Positions 1-8,364 of a stretch of 64,000 bases of DNA are shown here, piece by piece. The stretch is from Neobacillus cucumis. GTDB lineage: Bacteria; Bacillota; Bacilli; Bacillales_B; DSM-18226. How positions within the stretch are numbered: the first letter of the stretch is position 1; each line of letters starts with the position of its first letter. The notes under the pieces were generated by a model, which did not search any database, was not told the DNA's origin, and saw only the letters and a program-made list of their open reading frames with translations. The position numbers and the translations under genes are program-made. The stretch spans positions 1 through 64,000 of the forward strand of contig NZ_JAMBOH010000007.1 in the NCBI RefSeq assembly GCF_023715505.1, given 5' to 3'.

Positions 1-6
1 CCCTTT

Positions 7-26
7 GGGTGTCAGGCACCTTTTTT
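7..26 (+). terminator. Possible terminator of a gene left of the window
   Basis: A short inverted repeat (GGTG, five-base loop, CACC) is followed by six T on the plus strand. It would end a plus-strand transcript entering from the left. The stem is only 4-5 bp. The same word also resembles a motif that I remember as common in Bacillus intergenic DNA, so this is weak. Confidence 0.3.
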
Positions 27-62
27 ACTTTGTTAACTCCGTTTATACTCAAAGTCTGTTTG

Positions 63-344
63 TTACCTTTGACCTCGTTGGTATGTGCCGTGGCCGTGGT
101 GGTAACCATGACCTGGATAATATCCTCCATGACCATGATGATAACCATGCCCCGGATAATAGCCCCCGTGGCCATGATGATAACCATGCCCTGGATAATA
201 GCCTCCGTGTCCGTGATGGTATCCATATCCTGGATATCCTACCGGAGTTGGATAATACCCTCCATGGCCGTGGTGATAACCACCACCTGGATAATAACCG
301 CTATGGCCATGGTGATATGCTCCAGATTGTTGTCTATCTTCCAT
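63..344 (-). CDS. His/Gly/Tyr-rich tandem repeat protein
   Basis: A 93-aa low-complexity protein built almost wholly of a 13-residue unit close to GYHHGHGGYYPGH, with four to five copies followed by a short basic end (TYQRGQR). The DNA carries the matching 39-bp tandem repeat. The ATG has a good RBS (GGAGGG, about 7 nt upstream). There is no signal peptide or membrane segment. The His-rich repeats could bind metal, and Gly/Tyr/His-rich small proteins also occur in spore coats. Neither role is shown by the sequence. It stands alone, convergent to nothing visible, with sRNA-like units behind its promoter side. Confidence 0.7.
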   Translation of the reverse strand: MEDRQQSGAYHHGHSGYYPGGGYHHGHGGYYPTPVGYPGYGYHHGHGGYYPGHGYHHGHGGYYPGHGYHHGHGGYYPGHGYHHGHGTYQRGQR

Positions 345-508
345 TGTAATAACCCTCCTTTACGACTAGCTGTAAACAGTGTATGTGTACACTTCAAAAT
401 TGGAATGGATACTTGCCCATTACACTTCCGTGCATATATTAGTAAATCTTCACAACTTCCACATAAGATTTGCACAAGTTCTACATATATTTTTCATATA
501 ATAAAAAT

Positions 509-592
509 AACTTAATTAGGAAATGGTTCAACGAACTCATTTCTTAAAACTTCCCATACTTTGATTGGTGATCCCGCCAATCTATTTTTTTG
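509..592 (+). ncRNA. Putative small RNA, copy 1 of a tandem pair
   Basis: A TATAAT box (497-502) is followed by a stable stem (AGGAAATGGTTC pairing with GAACTCATTTCTT, one bulge), then a single-stranded stretch containing ACTTCCCAT, then a terminator hairpin (GATTGG/CCAATC) and seven T. The architecture of hairpin, UUCCC-bearing linker and intrinsic terminator is typical of Firmicute trans-acting sRNAs that pair with Shine-Dalgarno regions, such as RoxS/RsaE. There is no good -35 box. TTGTGAAGAT on the opposite strand near 445-456 resembles half of a ResD site. No ORF fits. A second copy lies exactly 160 bp downstream. Confidence 0.45.
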
Positions 593-668
593 CAATCCAC
601 TCCCAATCTTCACAACTTCCACACAACTTCCACCTATTTTCTACACAATTTTTCACTATTATAAAAGT

Positions 669-752
669 AACTTATTTAGGAAATAGTTCAATGAGCTCAT
701 TTCTTAAAACTTCCCATTTTTAGATTGGTGCCGGCACCAATCTATTTTTTTT
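669..752 (+). ncRNA. Putative small RNA, copy 2 of a tandem pair
   Basis: This is the same layout as the unit 160 bp upstream: a TATTAT box (657-662), a hairpin (AGGAAATAGTTC with GAGCTCATTTCTT), the identical linker CTTAAAACTTCCCAT, and a 10-bp terminator stem (TAGATTGGTG/CACCAATCTA) followed by eight T. The two copies differ inside the first stem (a G-U pair becomes A-U) yet keep the pairing, which argues for selection on RNA structure. Function is unknown. Target pairing through the UUCCC linker is inference. Confidence 0.45.
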
Positions 753-783
753 GCTCCTCTAACAAAGAAAAGGGCTGCAGAAA

Positions 784-913
784 GAGGGCACTGCAAAAGT
801 CAAAAAATAAATGAAAAAAGGGTGAGTACCTACCACTGGTAGTGTCTCACCCTTTTACTATTCCTCTACATATCGTGCTTCAGTAATTAAATCTAGTGTT
901 TTGCAGTAGCCTC
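784..913. mobile_element. 130-bp MITE-like element with TIRs and 5-bp TSD
   Basis: Imperfect 15-bp terminal inverted repeats (GAGGGCACTGCAAAA and its counterpart TTTTGCAGTAGCCTC) enclose 100 bp without coding capacity. The element is flanked on both sides by AGAAA (779-783 and 914-918), a 5-bp target duplication. Inside is a strong palindrome (AAAAGGGTGAG...CTCACCCTTTT, about 815-858). Non-autonomous, it probably derives from an IS whose transposase is not in this window. The internal palindrome may also act as terminator for the protease gene read from the right. Confidence 0.65.
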
Positions 914-973
914 AGAAACGCGCAGCCTTTTTCTTGTATGATGTTTATTTATCTTTTATATTCCACTCTTATC

Positions 974-2617
974 TTAATTTACTCCTACTTGGTTCCAAGC
1001 GGAGGCAACTGCGTTGTACTGGGTGCTGCCTGTTCCGTAGAAATCTGCAGCGGCTGCAAGCAGTGAGGCGCGTGCATCACTAAAGTTACTTTGTGGGTTT
1101 AGATACACGATAAGCGCACGATAGTAGATTTTCTCAGCAACAGCTGTTCCTAAGCTGGAAATCGTTAAATAGGCCGCCTTGTTAGGGATTCCACTATTGG
1201 TATGAACCCCTCCATTATCAGAAGTAGTATAAACATAGTTGTTCATATGATCAGGCTGTCCATAAAGTGTTGGGTTAGATAAGCTGCGGAGCGCATCCCC
1301 TGATTTATTTGGTGTGTACACATCCTCACCAACTAAATAATCCCCCTTATCTAGGAAAACCCCAAACGTATCGGAAATCGACTCATTCAATGCCCCGGAT
1401 TGGTCAACATAATCTAACCCTGCGGTTCTTTCCGTAACAGCGTGTGTTAATTCATGGGCAACCACATCGAGAGCGCCTGATAAAGGTCTAAATGTTACTC
1501 CATCGCCATCCCCATATACCATTTGCGAACCATTCCAGAAGGCATTATTGTAATTTCTGCTATAATGTACCGACGAACGAATCGTTGCCCCATTGTTATC
1601 GAAGCTATTACGATTAAACGTATTTTTATAATAATCATAGACTTTGCCGGCATAGTAGTTGGCATCTACATCTGCACCCTGAGAAACCGCATTGAATTTA
1701 TTATCTGGGTCTACAGAATAATTACCTGGCAGCACGCTCCGGCTTTGTGCCGTTCTAGTTTCAATTACACCTGACATCGGTTTTGTTACATCATATAAAT
1801 AGTAAGTACCGTTTGAATAATAGGTATTTAGAGTTTTATAATCTCCTAATACTCCGTATCCAGAGCCTGTGGTGGCACCATCCGCTACGGCATTATATGA
1901 ATCTATTACATTCCCATTCACCGCATCCACATATACTACCCAGTTGGCCCCATAAGGCTGGATGAATTGCAGGTTAGTTTTGTAGGCCAGATAGAAATCA
2001 TTTGCCTTTTTATAAACGACTAATTCAGCTTTCTCAATCGTATCTTCAAACTTCGCTCCAGTTGGACCTGCCTCCGCATTTGTTAATGTTTCTTCCTTAG
2101 TCAAATTTATAGATTTCCAGGCCCTATCTAGCGCAGCATCCTTAGTCAGCTTTGCTTTCAGGTTCCCCTTGAAATAGTTGGACGCGGCCGGAAAAACATC
2201 GCCATTAATAGCGGTAATGAAACCATTTTTATCGGTATGCACCTTGAATTTTGCCCCATCTACCGGAATACCTTGCACAGATTGAACAAAATTATAGTGT
2301 TTGCTGCCAAGCTCGTCGGTCTGCACATCAAGCAAAGTTAAATCTTTATCTGCATCTAATTGATAAAGTGATTTATTGTCTTTTAAAAATTGCTTTACGG
2401 ATGCTTGATCTTTATAAACCTTAGTAGAGAGTTTACCGTGGACGAAGGAGGGAACCGTTTGACCCTTTTTCCAAGTGACCTTTGCATCCTTGCCAAACTG
2501 ACTTGCATCCTTTGAAACAGTAACATTATACGGAGTAGTGTTGGCCGCGGCCGATATCGGCAGCACTGCCCCAACCGTTAATCCTAATGCTAGTATAATA
2601 GATGTTCTTTTCTTCAT
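974..2617 (-). CDS. npr: Thermolysin-family neutral protease (bacillolysin, M4)
   Basis: A 547-aa prepro-metalloprotease. Residues 1-25 form a Sec signal peptide (KKRTSIILALGL...AAA). About 30-245 form the FTP/PepSY propeptide, the intramolecular chaperone and inhibitor. The rest is the mature M4 peptidase. The zinc motif HELTH sits at 388-392, the third ligand Glu at 412 in GALNESISD, and the catalytic His lies in the DNGGVHTNSGIPN segment. Length and domain order are those of secreted Bacillus bacillolysin. The start has a GGAGG-type RBS. It is monocistronic, and a secreted protease for extracellular protein use is the standard role. Confidence 0.95.
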   Translation of the reverse strand: MKKRTSIILALGLTVGAVLPISAAANTTPYNVTVSKDASQFGKDAKVTWKKGQTVPSFVHGKLSTKVYKDQASVKQFLKDNKSLYQLDADKDLTLLDVQTDELGSKHYNFVQSVQGIPVDGAKFKVHTDKNGFITAINGDVFPAASNYFKGNLKAKLTKDAALDRAWKSINLTKEETLTNAEAGPTGAKFEDTIEKAELVVYKKANDFYLAYKTNLQFIQPYGANWVVYVDAVNGNVIDSYNAVADGATTGSGYGVLGDYKTLNTYYSNGTYYLYDVTKPMSGVIETRTAQSRSVLPGNYSVDPDNKFNAVSQGADVDANYYAGKVYDYYKNTFNRNSFDNNGATIRSSVHYSRNYNNAFWNGSQMVYGDGDGVTFRPLSGALDVVAHELTHAVTERTAGLDYVDQSGALNESISDTFGVFLDKGDYLVGEDVYTPNKSGDALRSLSNPTLYGQPDHMNNYVYTTSDNGGVHTNSGIPNKAAYLTISSLGTAVAEKIYYRALIVYLNPQSNFSDARASLLAAAADFYGTGSTQYNAVASAWNQVGVN

Positions 2618-2747
2618 CGTTTCCCAGCCTCCTAATTCTATATTTGTTTACTATTGCAAAAACATCATATCACGCTAAAAGCCTCCGCATAATTGGGAAA
2701 AAAGTGAGGAAAAGGGGGTCAGCTCCTGTCGATTCTTGAAATTCCAT

Positions 2748-2785
2748 AAAAAATCCCAACACTCATATCTACTGGCGTTGGGAAA
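2748..2785 (-). terminator. Intrinsic terminator of the 59-aa membrane protein gene
   Basis: TCCCAAC/GTTGGGA stem with the T-run on the minus strand, about 50 bp past the stop codon of the small gene to its right. Confidence 0.6.
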
Positions 2786-2835
2786 ATTAATAAACCTCTA
2801 TTCTTATGACATGAAATTCAAGTTGAGTTTTTACA

Positions 2836-3015
2836 CTATTTCTTCTTTGCTAAGATGATCTTTTCCATGCTTTTATTAATCAAATGATTTCCCGCTACAA
2901 ACACAGCTATACATATGATGACAGACCATAAACCCATACGGCTTAAATAAATATTTCCAATAAAAATAATCAGCAGCAGCCATCCACATTTGAGGAACCA
3001 ATAGAGGAAGTGCAT
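2836..3015 (-). CDS. Small two-helix membrane protein, 59 aa
   Basis: A short reading frame starting MHFLYWFLKCGWLLLIIF and ending in a basic tail (MEKIILAKKK). It has a near-perfect RBS (AAAGGAGGG, 5 nt spacing) and its own terminator. Two hydrophobic segments, roughly residues 3-22 and 28-45, suggest an integral membrane protein. I do not recognise the family. A longer overlapping frame on the same strand exists but has no RBS, so this frame is preferred. It lies between the protease and the PLA2-like gene, all on the same strand. Confidence 0.6.
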   Translation of the reverse strand: MHFLYWFLKCGWLLLIIFIGNIYLSRMGLWSVIICIAVFVAGNHLINKSMEKIILAKKK

Positions 3016-3114
3016 GAACTCCCTCCTTTCCTAAACTCTTTAGCATTATATTCTCCGAAACCACTTAAATTTTCAATCAATCAGTTTGACAACTTATCCT
3101 ATTTTTTATCCACT

Positions 3115-3411
3115 TTACAGCCAATTCTTCCTGCCGCAGTTAAAGGCAGTTCTTACTTTCATAAAATCATACATCAGCGCAGCCTTTCTGCCTTTTTCCG
3201 TATTGGGATTCATCTTTGGACGAAGACACTCCATAAATTGCGTATCACATTGGCAGGATGATAATCCGCGGCTCAAGCAGTAATCATGTTTTTGACAGCA
3301 GGCATCTACATCATTTATCGGTGCTCCAGGGCCGCTGCAGCCCGGTCCGCACCACTTATATCCAGGAAAAATACAGATTGAAAAGGGACTCCTTCTCCTC
3401 TTATTTTGCAT
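3115..3411 (-). CDS. Phospholipase A2-like protein (VP1u-type)
   Basis: A 98-aa protein with the secreted-PLA2 active-site signature CCQKHDYC (His-Asp dyad), preceded by a glycine-rich calcium-loop-like segment YKWCGPGCSGPG. The helix that follows carries further Cys (SSCQCDTQFMEC). Small proteins of this sort in Bacillus resemble the phospholipase domain of parvovirus VP1. There is no clear signal peptide; the N-terminus is basic (QNKRRR). The predicted activity is Ca-dependent hydrolysis of the sn-2 ester of phospholipids. It could act in spores or be released on lysis, which is inference. The RBS is GGGAGG. Confidence 0.75.
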   Translation of the reverse strand: MQNKRRRSPFSICIFPGYKWCGPGCSGPGAPINDVDACCQKHDYCLSRGLSSCQCDTQFMECLRPKMNPNTEKGRKAALMYDFMKVRTAFNCGRKNWL

Positions 3412-3684
3412 TGTAACACCTCCCTAACCTCTTTCTATTAGGGTATGAAAATTTAATTTGGATGAAATAGCCAAAATCCCTATTCAGTTAGTAGGAAATA
3501 TTAAACTTTTCTATTTTCAGATAATAAGATATTTGATATAACTAACATAGCAACTAAACTATTTTCAAAAAACAATATAGATGTGCACCACGATTTATTA
3601 CTTCTTTTTCAGCAATTACTCCTAAGTGTATCAAATTAATAAATATATGGAAAAATAGTACATAACATAGAGGGGTAGATCCGC

Positions 3685-5196
3685 TTGGTACTTTTTCGCC
3701 TGCTTAAGGCTCTTATACATAAAAAATCATTAATCTATCTTTTAATTGCTCTGATTCCATCCCTTGCTGTCAGTTTGACTTTAGCCCGGCACCAAGTGAG
3801 AGTGGTGAAAAGTGACTATAAACTCAGGGCACAAGAGTATGCTAACTTTCATGCCATGAATATTGAGAGGTTTGTTGGGGAGACAGTCGGACGATTAGAA
3901 ATGCTCTCCACCGCCCTTAATATCCAGCACATCAGCTTAAAGGATATAGAAAAAATACTCCGAGAAACCAAGGGGAAAGACCCGCGTTTTTCTGGTTTCT
4001 ATTGGGCTAATACAAGTGGTGACGTTATCATAAGCACCAACAAAATCACAACCCGTATAAATGTTAGTGATCAGCCTTACTTTCAACAGGCCCGCGATGA
4101 AGCACAAACCAGTATTTCTGAAGCTCATAATGGACGGGTAACAGGACGGTATATTATCTCAATTGCTACCCCAATCGTCGATAGGCACAGAGTTAAGGGT
4201 GTATTCGTTGCGAGTTTGCGAATGGATGAAATAAAAAAAGAAATATTTAGATTAGTAAATAATGAACGTATTACCATTAAAGATGCGACTGGCAAACCAT
4301 TAATTCAATCTGGTTCCATTCCAAACCAATATAACGTTAAATCAGTTATGAAGATTTCTAGGGTCCCATGGACGATAACAGCTTTTGTTAACCCTAATAC
4401 TAAAAAGGTATTTTGGGATAGCTTTTTTAAAAATCTCTTCATCTCCTTATTCACAATGAGTATATTATTTTTATTGATTAACTATCTGCTTTTAAAAAGA
4501 AAGGTCCAAAAAGAAAAAGAACAAACGGAGCTCCATAAACTGGAGCTAATTGGCAATCTTGCAGCTAGTACCGCCCATGAAATTAGAAATCCGCTCACTG
4601 GTATAAAGGGTTTGGTCAAACTATTAAGTGAAGAAAACGATGAGCCGAAGGCACAATCCTATTACAAGGTTATCCAATCTGAGATTGACAGAATTAATGC
4701 CATTGTAAGTGAACTGCTTATCCTTGGAAAACCAACGGCTTACACGCTTAAAACCTATAATGCAAATGTGATTGTTTCGGAAATCGCACCGATTATTACC
4801 TCTGAAACCAATTATACAAACGTGGAATTAACCTTCCACTACCATCCGGAAGAGTTGCCGGTATCTTGTGTAAAAGACCAATTAAAACAAGTCATTCTTA
4901 ACCTTACAAAAAATGCTTTACAGGCAATGCCCTACGGCGGGAATTTATCCATCCATTTAGATAAACAATCAGATAACTGCCGGATAACTGTTAGCGATAA
5001 CGGGGTTGGTATGAGCAAGGATCAAGTTTCACAAGCGTTTAATCCGTTCTTTACTTTAAAAAAAGCCGGTTCAGGTCTGGGGTTAACGGTTTGCAAGCGG
5101 ATCATAGATTCCTACGGAGGAGAAATTAAGATAAAAAGTACCCCAAACCAAGGGACACAAGTCGAAATACTTCTTCCATTAGTTTCACAAATATAG
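3685..5196 (+). CDS. Membrane sensor histidine kinase, orphan
   Basis: A 503-aa protein with a TM helix at about 17-34, an extracytoplasmic Cache-like sensor region (about 40-240), a second TM at about 251-270, and then a HisKA domain with phospho-acceptor His298 in ASTAHEIRNPLTG. The HATPase domain shows the N box NLTKNALQAM, G1 DNGVGM and G2 GSGLGLTVCK. It starts at TTG after AGGGG. No response regulator is adjacent, as with Bacillus sporulation-type kinases that feed Spo0F. That link is inference only. The ligand is unknown; Cache domains usually sense small molecules. Confidence 0.88.
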   Translation: MVLFRLLKALIHKKSLIYLLIALIPSLAVSLTLARHQVRVVKSDYKLRAQEYANFHAMNIERFVGETVGRLEMLSTALNIQHISLKDIEKILRETKGKDPRFSGFYWANTSGDVIISTNKITTRINVSDQPYFQQARDEAQTSISEAHNGRVTGRYIISIATPIVDRHRVKGVFVASLRMDEIKKEIFRLVNNERITIKDATGKPLIQSGSIPNQYNVKSVMKISRVPWTITAFVNPNTKKVFWDSFFKNLFISLFTMSILFLLINYLLLKRKVQKEKEQTELHKLELIGNLAASTAHEIRNPLTGIKGLVKLLSEENDEPKAQSYYKVIQSEIDRINAIVSELLILGKPTAYTLKTYNANVIVSEIAPIITSETNYTNVELTFHYHPEELPVSCVKDQLKQVILNLTKNALQAMPYGGNLSIHLDKQSDNCRITVSDNGVGMSKDQVSQAFNPFFTLKKAGSGLGLTVCKRIIDSYGGEIKIKSTPNQGTQVEILLPLVSQI

Positions 5197-5226
5197 CTTC
5201 AGTTTGAAGAATTGGTACTTACTAAA

Positions 5227-5255
5227 AACGCTCAGAGTTTAACCCTCTGAGCGTT
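5227..5255. terminator. Bidirectional terminator
   Basis: An 11-bp stem (AACGCTCAGAG/CTCTGAGCGTT) between two convergent genes. The T-run is better on the minus strand, so it mainly serves the flavin reductase gene but also follows the kinase gene. Confidence 0.7.
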
Positions 5256-5283
5256 CCTATTTCTTATAGTATAGGCAGTTAGA

Positions 5284-5895
5284 CTACTTAGGTCTTTCGA
5301 TTTCAAAAATCTCGCCGATTTTCGCATAATTATTACCCGCCAGGCGGCTTACCGCAGCTAAGCCTTTTGAATCGATTCGTCCACTTTCATAAAGGTCACT
5401 TTCAATATGGTATTGAACAATTCTACCGATGATAAAATCACATCCTGGAGAATCCTCCCCGCCTACTTCCAAGGAATGCTCTAATCTACACTCCATTCTA
5501 ATTTTAGCTTCCCTAACACCTGGTGTAGAGACCTTTATGCTTTTTACAGGAGTTAATTGCGCTAGTTCAATTTCACTTTGATCTGGCGGGAGGCTCGCGG
5601 CTGTTTTATTGATTAATTCAACATTATGTTCATCAACAATATGCACGACAAATTCTTTTAAGTCGATTATATTTCTAGCTGTATCCTTTTGTCTTCCTCC
5701 CGAGCGTTGAATAGCTACCGATATCAATGGAGGATTGGCCGAGACAATATTAAAATAACTAAAGGGTGCGCCATTCAAAACACCCTCTTTCGACAAGGAT
5801 GTTACGAAAGCGATTGGTCTAGGTATAATACTTCCAATTAGAAATTTATAATTTTCTCTTTCAGTATTTTTAGATGGGTCTATTGAAATCATCAT
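5284..5895 (-). CDS. Flavin reductase-like FMN-binding protein
   Basis: A 203-aa member of the flavin reductase / DIM6-NTAB split-barrel family. The N-terminal region contains the typical core IIPRPIAFVTSLS, then GAPFSYFNIVSANPPL and RKDT-like RQKDTARNI, and the C-terminal half has IGRIVQYHIES. These bind FMN, and many reduce free flavin with NAD(P)H or handle flavin-dependent chemistry. The start is preceded by GAGGAGAGGG. It has no partner oxygenase nearby. It differs from the shorter HpaC-like reductase in the aromatic cluster, so it is a separate paralogue with unknown partner. Confidence 0.85.
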   Translation of the reverse strand: MMISIDPSKNTERENYKFLIGSIIPRPIAFVTSLSKEGVLNGAPFSYFNIVSANPPLISVAIQRSGGRQKDTARNIIDLKEFVVHIVDEHNVELINKTAASLPPDQSEIELAQLTPVKSIKVSTPGVREAKIRMECRLEHSLEVGGEDSPGCDFIIGRIVQYHIESDLYESGRIDSKGLAAVSRLAGNNYAKIGEIFEIERPK

Positions 5896-5992
5896 TACGC
5901 CCTCTCCTCGCTCTTTGGGTCTGGTGTAGATCCATTTTTATTATAGCAGTATTTACCAATTTTATGCGAATTAGAGCTTAATTAAGACCAAA

Positions 5993-6026
5993 AAAGCCCC
6001 CAGAATAAACTGCCCGGGGACTTTAT
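5993..6026 (-). terminator. Terminator of the GGDEF gene
   Basis: Imperfect hairpin (CCCC...GGGG core with CAG/CTG inner pairs) followed by six T on the minus strand, directly behind the stop codon. Confidence 0.65.
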
Positions 6027-6029
6027 TAT

Positions 6030-7067
6030 TTAACTTACACTGCTTACCTTATTTCGGCCGCGATGCTTGGACTGGTACAATCCCTCGTCAACACGGCTTA
6101 ATAAAGAATCAATTGTGTCTTCTGGCAAAGATTCTGTAACGCCAAAGCTAGCTGTTAATCTCCCTACAATTTGAAAGTCATGCGTGGCAACCGTTTCCCG
6201 TAATAGTTCCGCTAGGTTAATAGCTCCCTGCCCTGTCACTGTAGGAAGGATAATAAATTCCTCCCCGCCCCATCGACCAAACCATTCTCTAGCCGAAAGG
6301 TTGCTTTGGATTAAATCAGCTAGCTCAATTAATAGAGCATCCCCTACTTTATGGCCATACTGATCATTAATCATTTTAAAATGATCAATATCGAAAAAGA
6401 TCACAGAAAATGTGATATTCATTTCCTTGGCATCTTTTAATTTTTGTTCAAACCATCCGTCAATTTGATGGCGGTTGGCAATTCCAGTTAATGAATCTAA
6501 ATATGCATGCTTTTTAAACAGTTGGGCTTCCGCATATACTTTAAAAATGTGCTGGGCACTATAAAGAACGACGATATAAACAAAATTTGCGAAATAGTAT
6601 TGAAATAAAGAATCCATTGATTCAGTTGATAGCCTGTTAAAATAAGTAAGACCATCTACCAGAGTAAGCAGGAAGATAAAAATAGAGAAAGTAAGCCCCT
6701 TCTTAACTCCTAATGTTAAGAAAATAAATACGATATAAATGGGCATCCATACAATAAAATCTCCTAAGGAGCCGCCACTTGGGAGCAAATAATGAGCTAC
6801 CGTGTCACAAAAAGTAGCAATATGATAGACCGTTATTAAAGCTAAACATGAATACTCTATAAACTCACCCCCACGCCTTTTGATTAATAATACCCAGCTC
6901 AAAAACAGCCAAATGGTGAGGGCATTGTTAATGATAAAATTCATTTTAAATTCGTTATACCCATTTTGCATGACGGTATTTAAAATAAGAGCGATTATAA
7001 TTATCGGAACAATCCAGAGATAAACACCTCTCTTTAGATCGGCTAGTGATTCAAACTGTTTTTTCAT
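6030..7067 (-). CDS. Membrane diguanylate cyclase (GGDEF)
   Basis: The N-terminal half carries about six TM helices (about 18-185). The C-terminal GGDEF domain has DSLTGIANR, the metal-binding FFDIDHFKMIND and the active site GGEEF at about 268-272, so cyclase activity (2 GTP to cyclic di-GMP) is likely. The RxxD inhibitory site normally five residues before the GG is not visible (SAREWFGRW), so product inhibition may be absent. ATG follows GGGAG at a long spacing, and a TTG one codon earlier is also possible. Monocistronic. The signal sensed by the membrane part is unknown. Confidence 0.88.
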   Translation of the reverse strand: MKKQFESLADLKRGVYLWIVPIIIIALILNTVMQNGYNEFKMNFIINNALTIWLFLSWVLLIKRRGGEFIEYSCLALITVYHIATFCDTVAHYLLPSGGSLGDFIVWMPIYIVFIFLTLGVKKGLTFSIFIFLLTLVDGLTYFNRLSTESMDSLFQYYFANFVYIVVLYSAQHIFKVYAEAQLFKKHAYLDSLTGIANRHQIDGWFEQKLKDAKEMNITFSVIFFDIDHFKMINDQYGHKVGDALLIELADLIQSNLSAREWFGRWGGEEFIILPTVTGQGAINLAELLRETVATHDFQIVGRLTASFGVTESLPEDTIDSLLSRVDEGLYQSKHRGRNKVSSVS

Positions 7068-7380
7068 CAAATGATCATCTCCCTAACTAATCAGCAATGA
7101 TTAGTCCAGCCCAAGAGTTCTTTAAAACTGACATTACTTGTCACCATTCCTTAAATTTACAGTCTTTACATTCTTATTTTAAATGAAATGTTCCGATTTT
7201 GATATATGATTTATGACATTTGGATTGGAGCATTTTGACTATTTCATGATATTTTTTAGTCCATCAAATCATCTACCGTGGATCTTTTAGAAATAATGGG
7301 TTCCAATACAGATTCATGCATAACAATTGAACGTAGAGCGAAATATATGTAATATTTGAATGGAATTTTTAGGAGGAATT

Positions 7381-8364
7381 ATGGAGTTTAAACCAACAGC
7401 AGGAGAGATTTCGAATTTATGGCAGTTTATTATCGCCAATCAAGCTCACCTTTGTTTATTAGAATATTGGGGTCATCACGCAGAGGATGAAGAATTAAAC
7501 CGGATCATAGAGCAATCAAAAAAAATAGCTACGCAAATCGTTGAAGATGGCCTCTCTTTATATAAAAGAGCAGGGTTTGCCCCGCCCATTGGATTCAGTC
7601 TGAAAAGTGACGTGACAAAAGAGGTACCCCGGCTGATGTCTGATAAGCTAATACTTTTTGTGCTTCATGTACTTTCCGAGTATGGTATATATGGGTACGG
7701 GTTAACCTTGGGAAAAACAGATTATCCGGAAGTTTTAACCTTTTTTGAGACATGTCTCAAAAACTCAACAGATCTTTATAGGATGATTACGGAAATTGTT
7801 CATAAAAAGGGCTACGGGCATCAGCCTGTTTACATACCAGTAGTAAAAGAGCCAGAAATGATTGAGCATCATTCTTTTATGTCAGGCTGGTGGGGTGACC
7901 AACGTCAACTTAGTGGGATTGAAATCGATAACCTTATTTTTAGCCTGCGAGGTGTAATTCTCGCGAAAACAATGTTTATGATATTTTCACAAATTGCTAA
8001 GGACCCTAAGGTTCAAAAATTATGCCGTAGAGGCAAAAAGATCGCAGGAAAAAGGGTAGAAAGGTTTCAGTCCTTTAACACAGCGGAAAACATCCCATTT
8101 CAAGCAACGTTTGAATCCGAGATTACGGACTCTTCCATTTCTCCTTTTTCCGATCGTTTAATAATGTTTCAAGTCCTATCACTCGCACAAATTGCCATCG
8201 CTAGATATGGAAATGCCTTAAGCTTTGTCGTAAGAAGAGATTTAAGCAGTTTGTTCGGATTCTTAATTGTGGAAACCGGCACGTTTCTTGACGATGGGCT
8301 AAACTTAATGATTGAGTATAAATGGATGGAACAACCCCCAATGGCTACCCATAGAATAAAATAA
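7381..8364 (+). CDS. DUF3231 protein, two tandem domains
   Basis: A roughly 327-aa Bacillus-type DUF3231 protein. Two copies of the domain are visible: one from about 5 to 150 with PPIGFSLKSDV and PRLMSDKLILF, the second from about 175 to 325 with a divergent FESEITDSSISPFSDRLIMF. Each is predicted as a four-helix bundle related to ferritin-like or spore-coat CotF-like folds. The function is unknown. The start here is the ATG right after AGGAGGAATT; an in-frame ATG 21 bp earlier lacks an RBS. Members are often spore or stress associated, which is inference. Confidence 0.8.
   Translation: MEFKPTAGEISNLWQFIIANQAHLCLLEYWGHHAEDEELNRIIEQSKKIATQIVEDGLSLYKRAGFAPPIGFSLKSDVTKEVPRLMSDKLILFVLHVLSEYGIYGYGLTLGKTDYPEVLTFFETCLKNSTDLYRMITEIVHKKGYGHQPVYIPVVKEPEMIEHHSFMSGWWGDQRQLSGIEIDNLIFSLRGVILAKTMFMIFSQIAKDPKVQKLCRRGKKIAGKRVERFQSFNTAENIPFQATFESEITDSSISPFSDRLIMFQVLSLAQIAIARYGNALSFVVRRDLSSLFGFLIVETGTFLDDGLNLMIEYKWMEQPPMATHRIK

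Noticed and set aside
1523..1965. Plus-strand frames inside the protease gene
   Set aside because: Antisense shadows of a well-supported coding region without RBS.
2876..3064. Alternative 62-codon frame near the PLA2-like gene
   Set aside because: No RBS; the 59-codon frame in another register has a strong RBS and membrane-protein composition.
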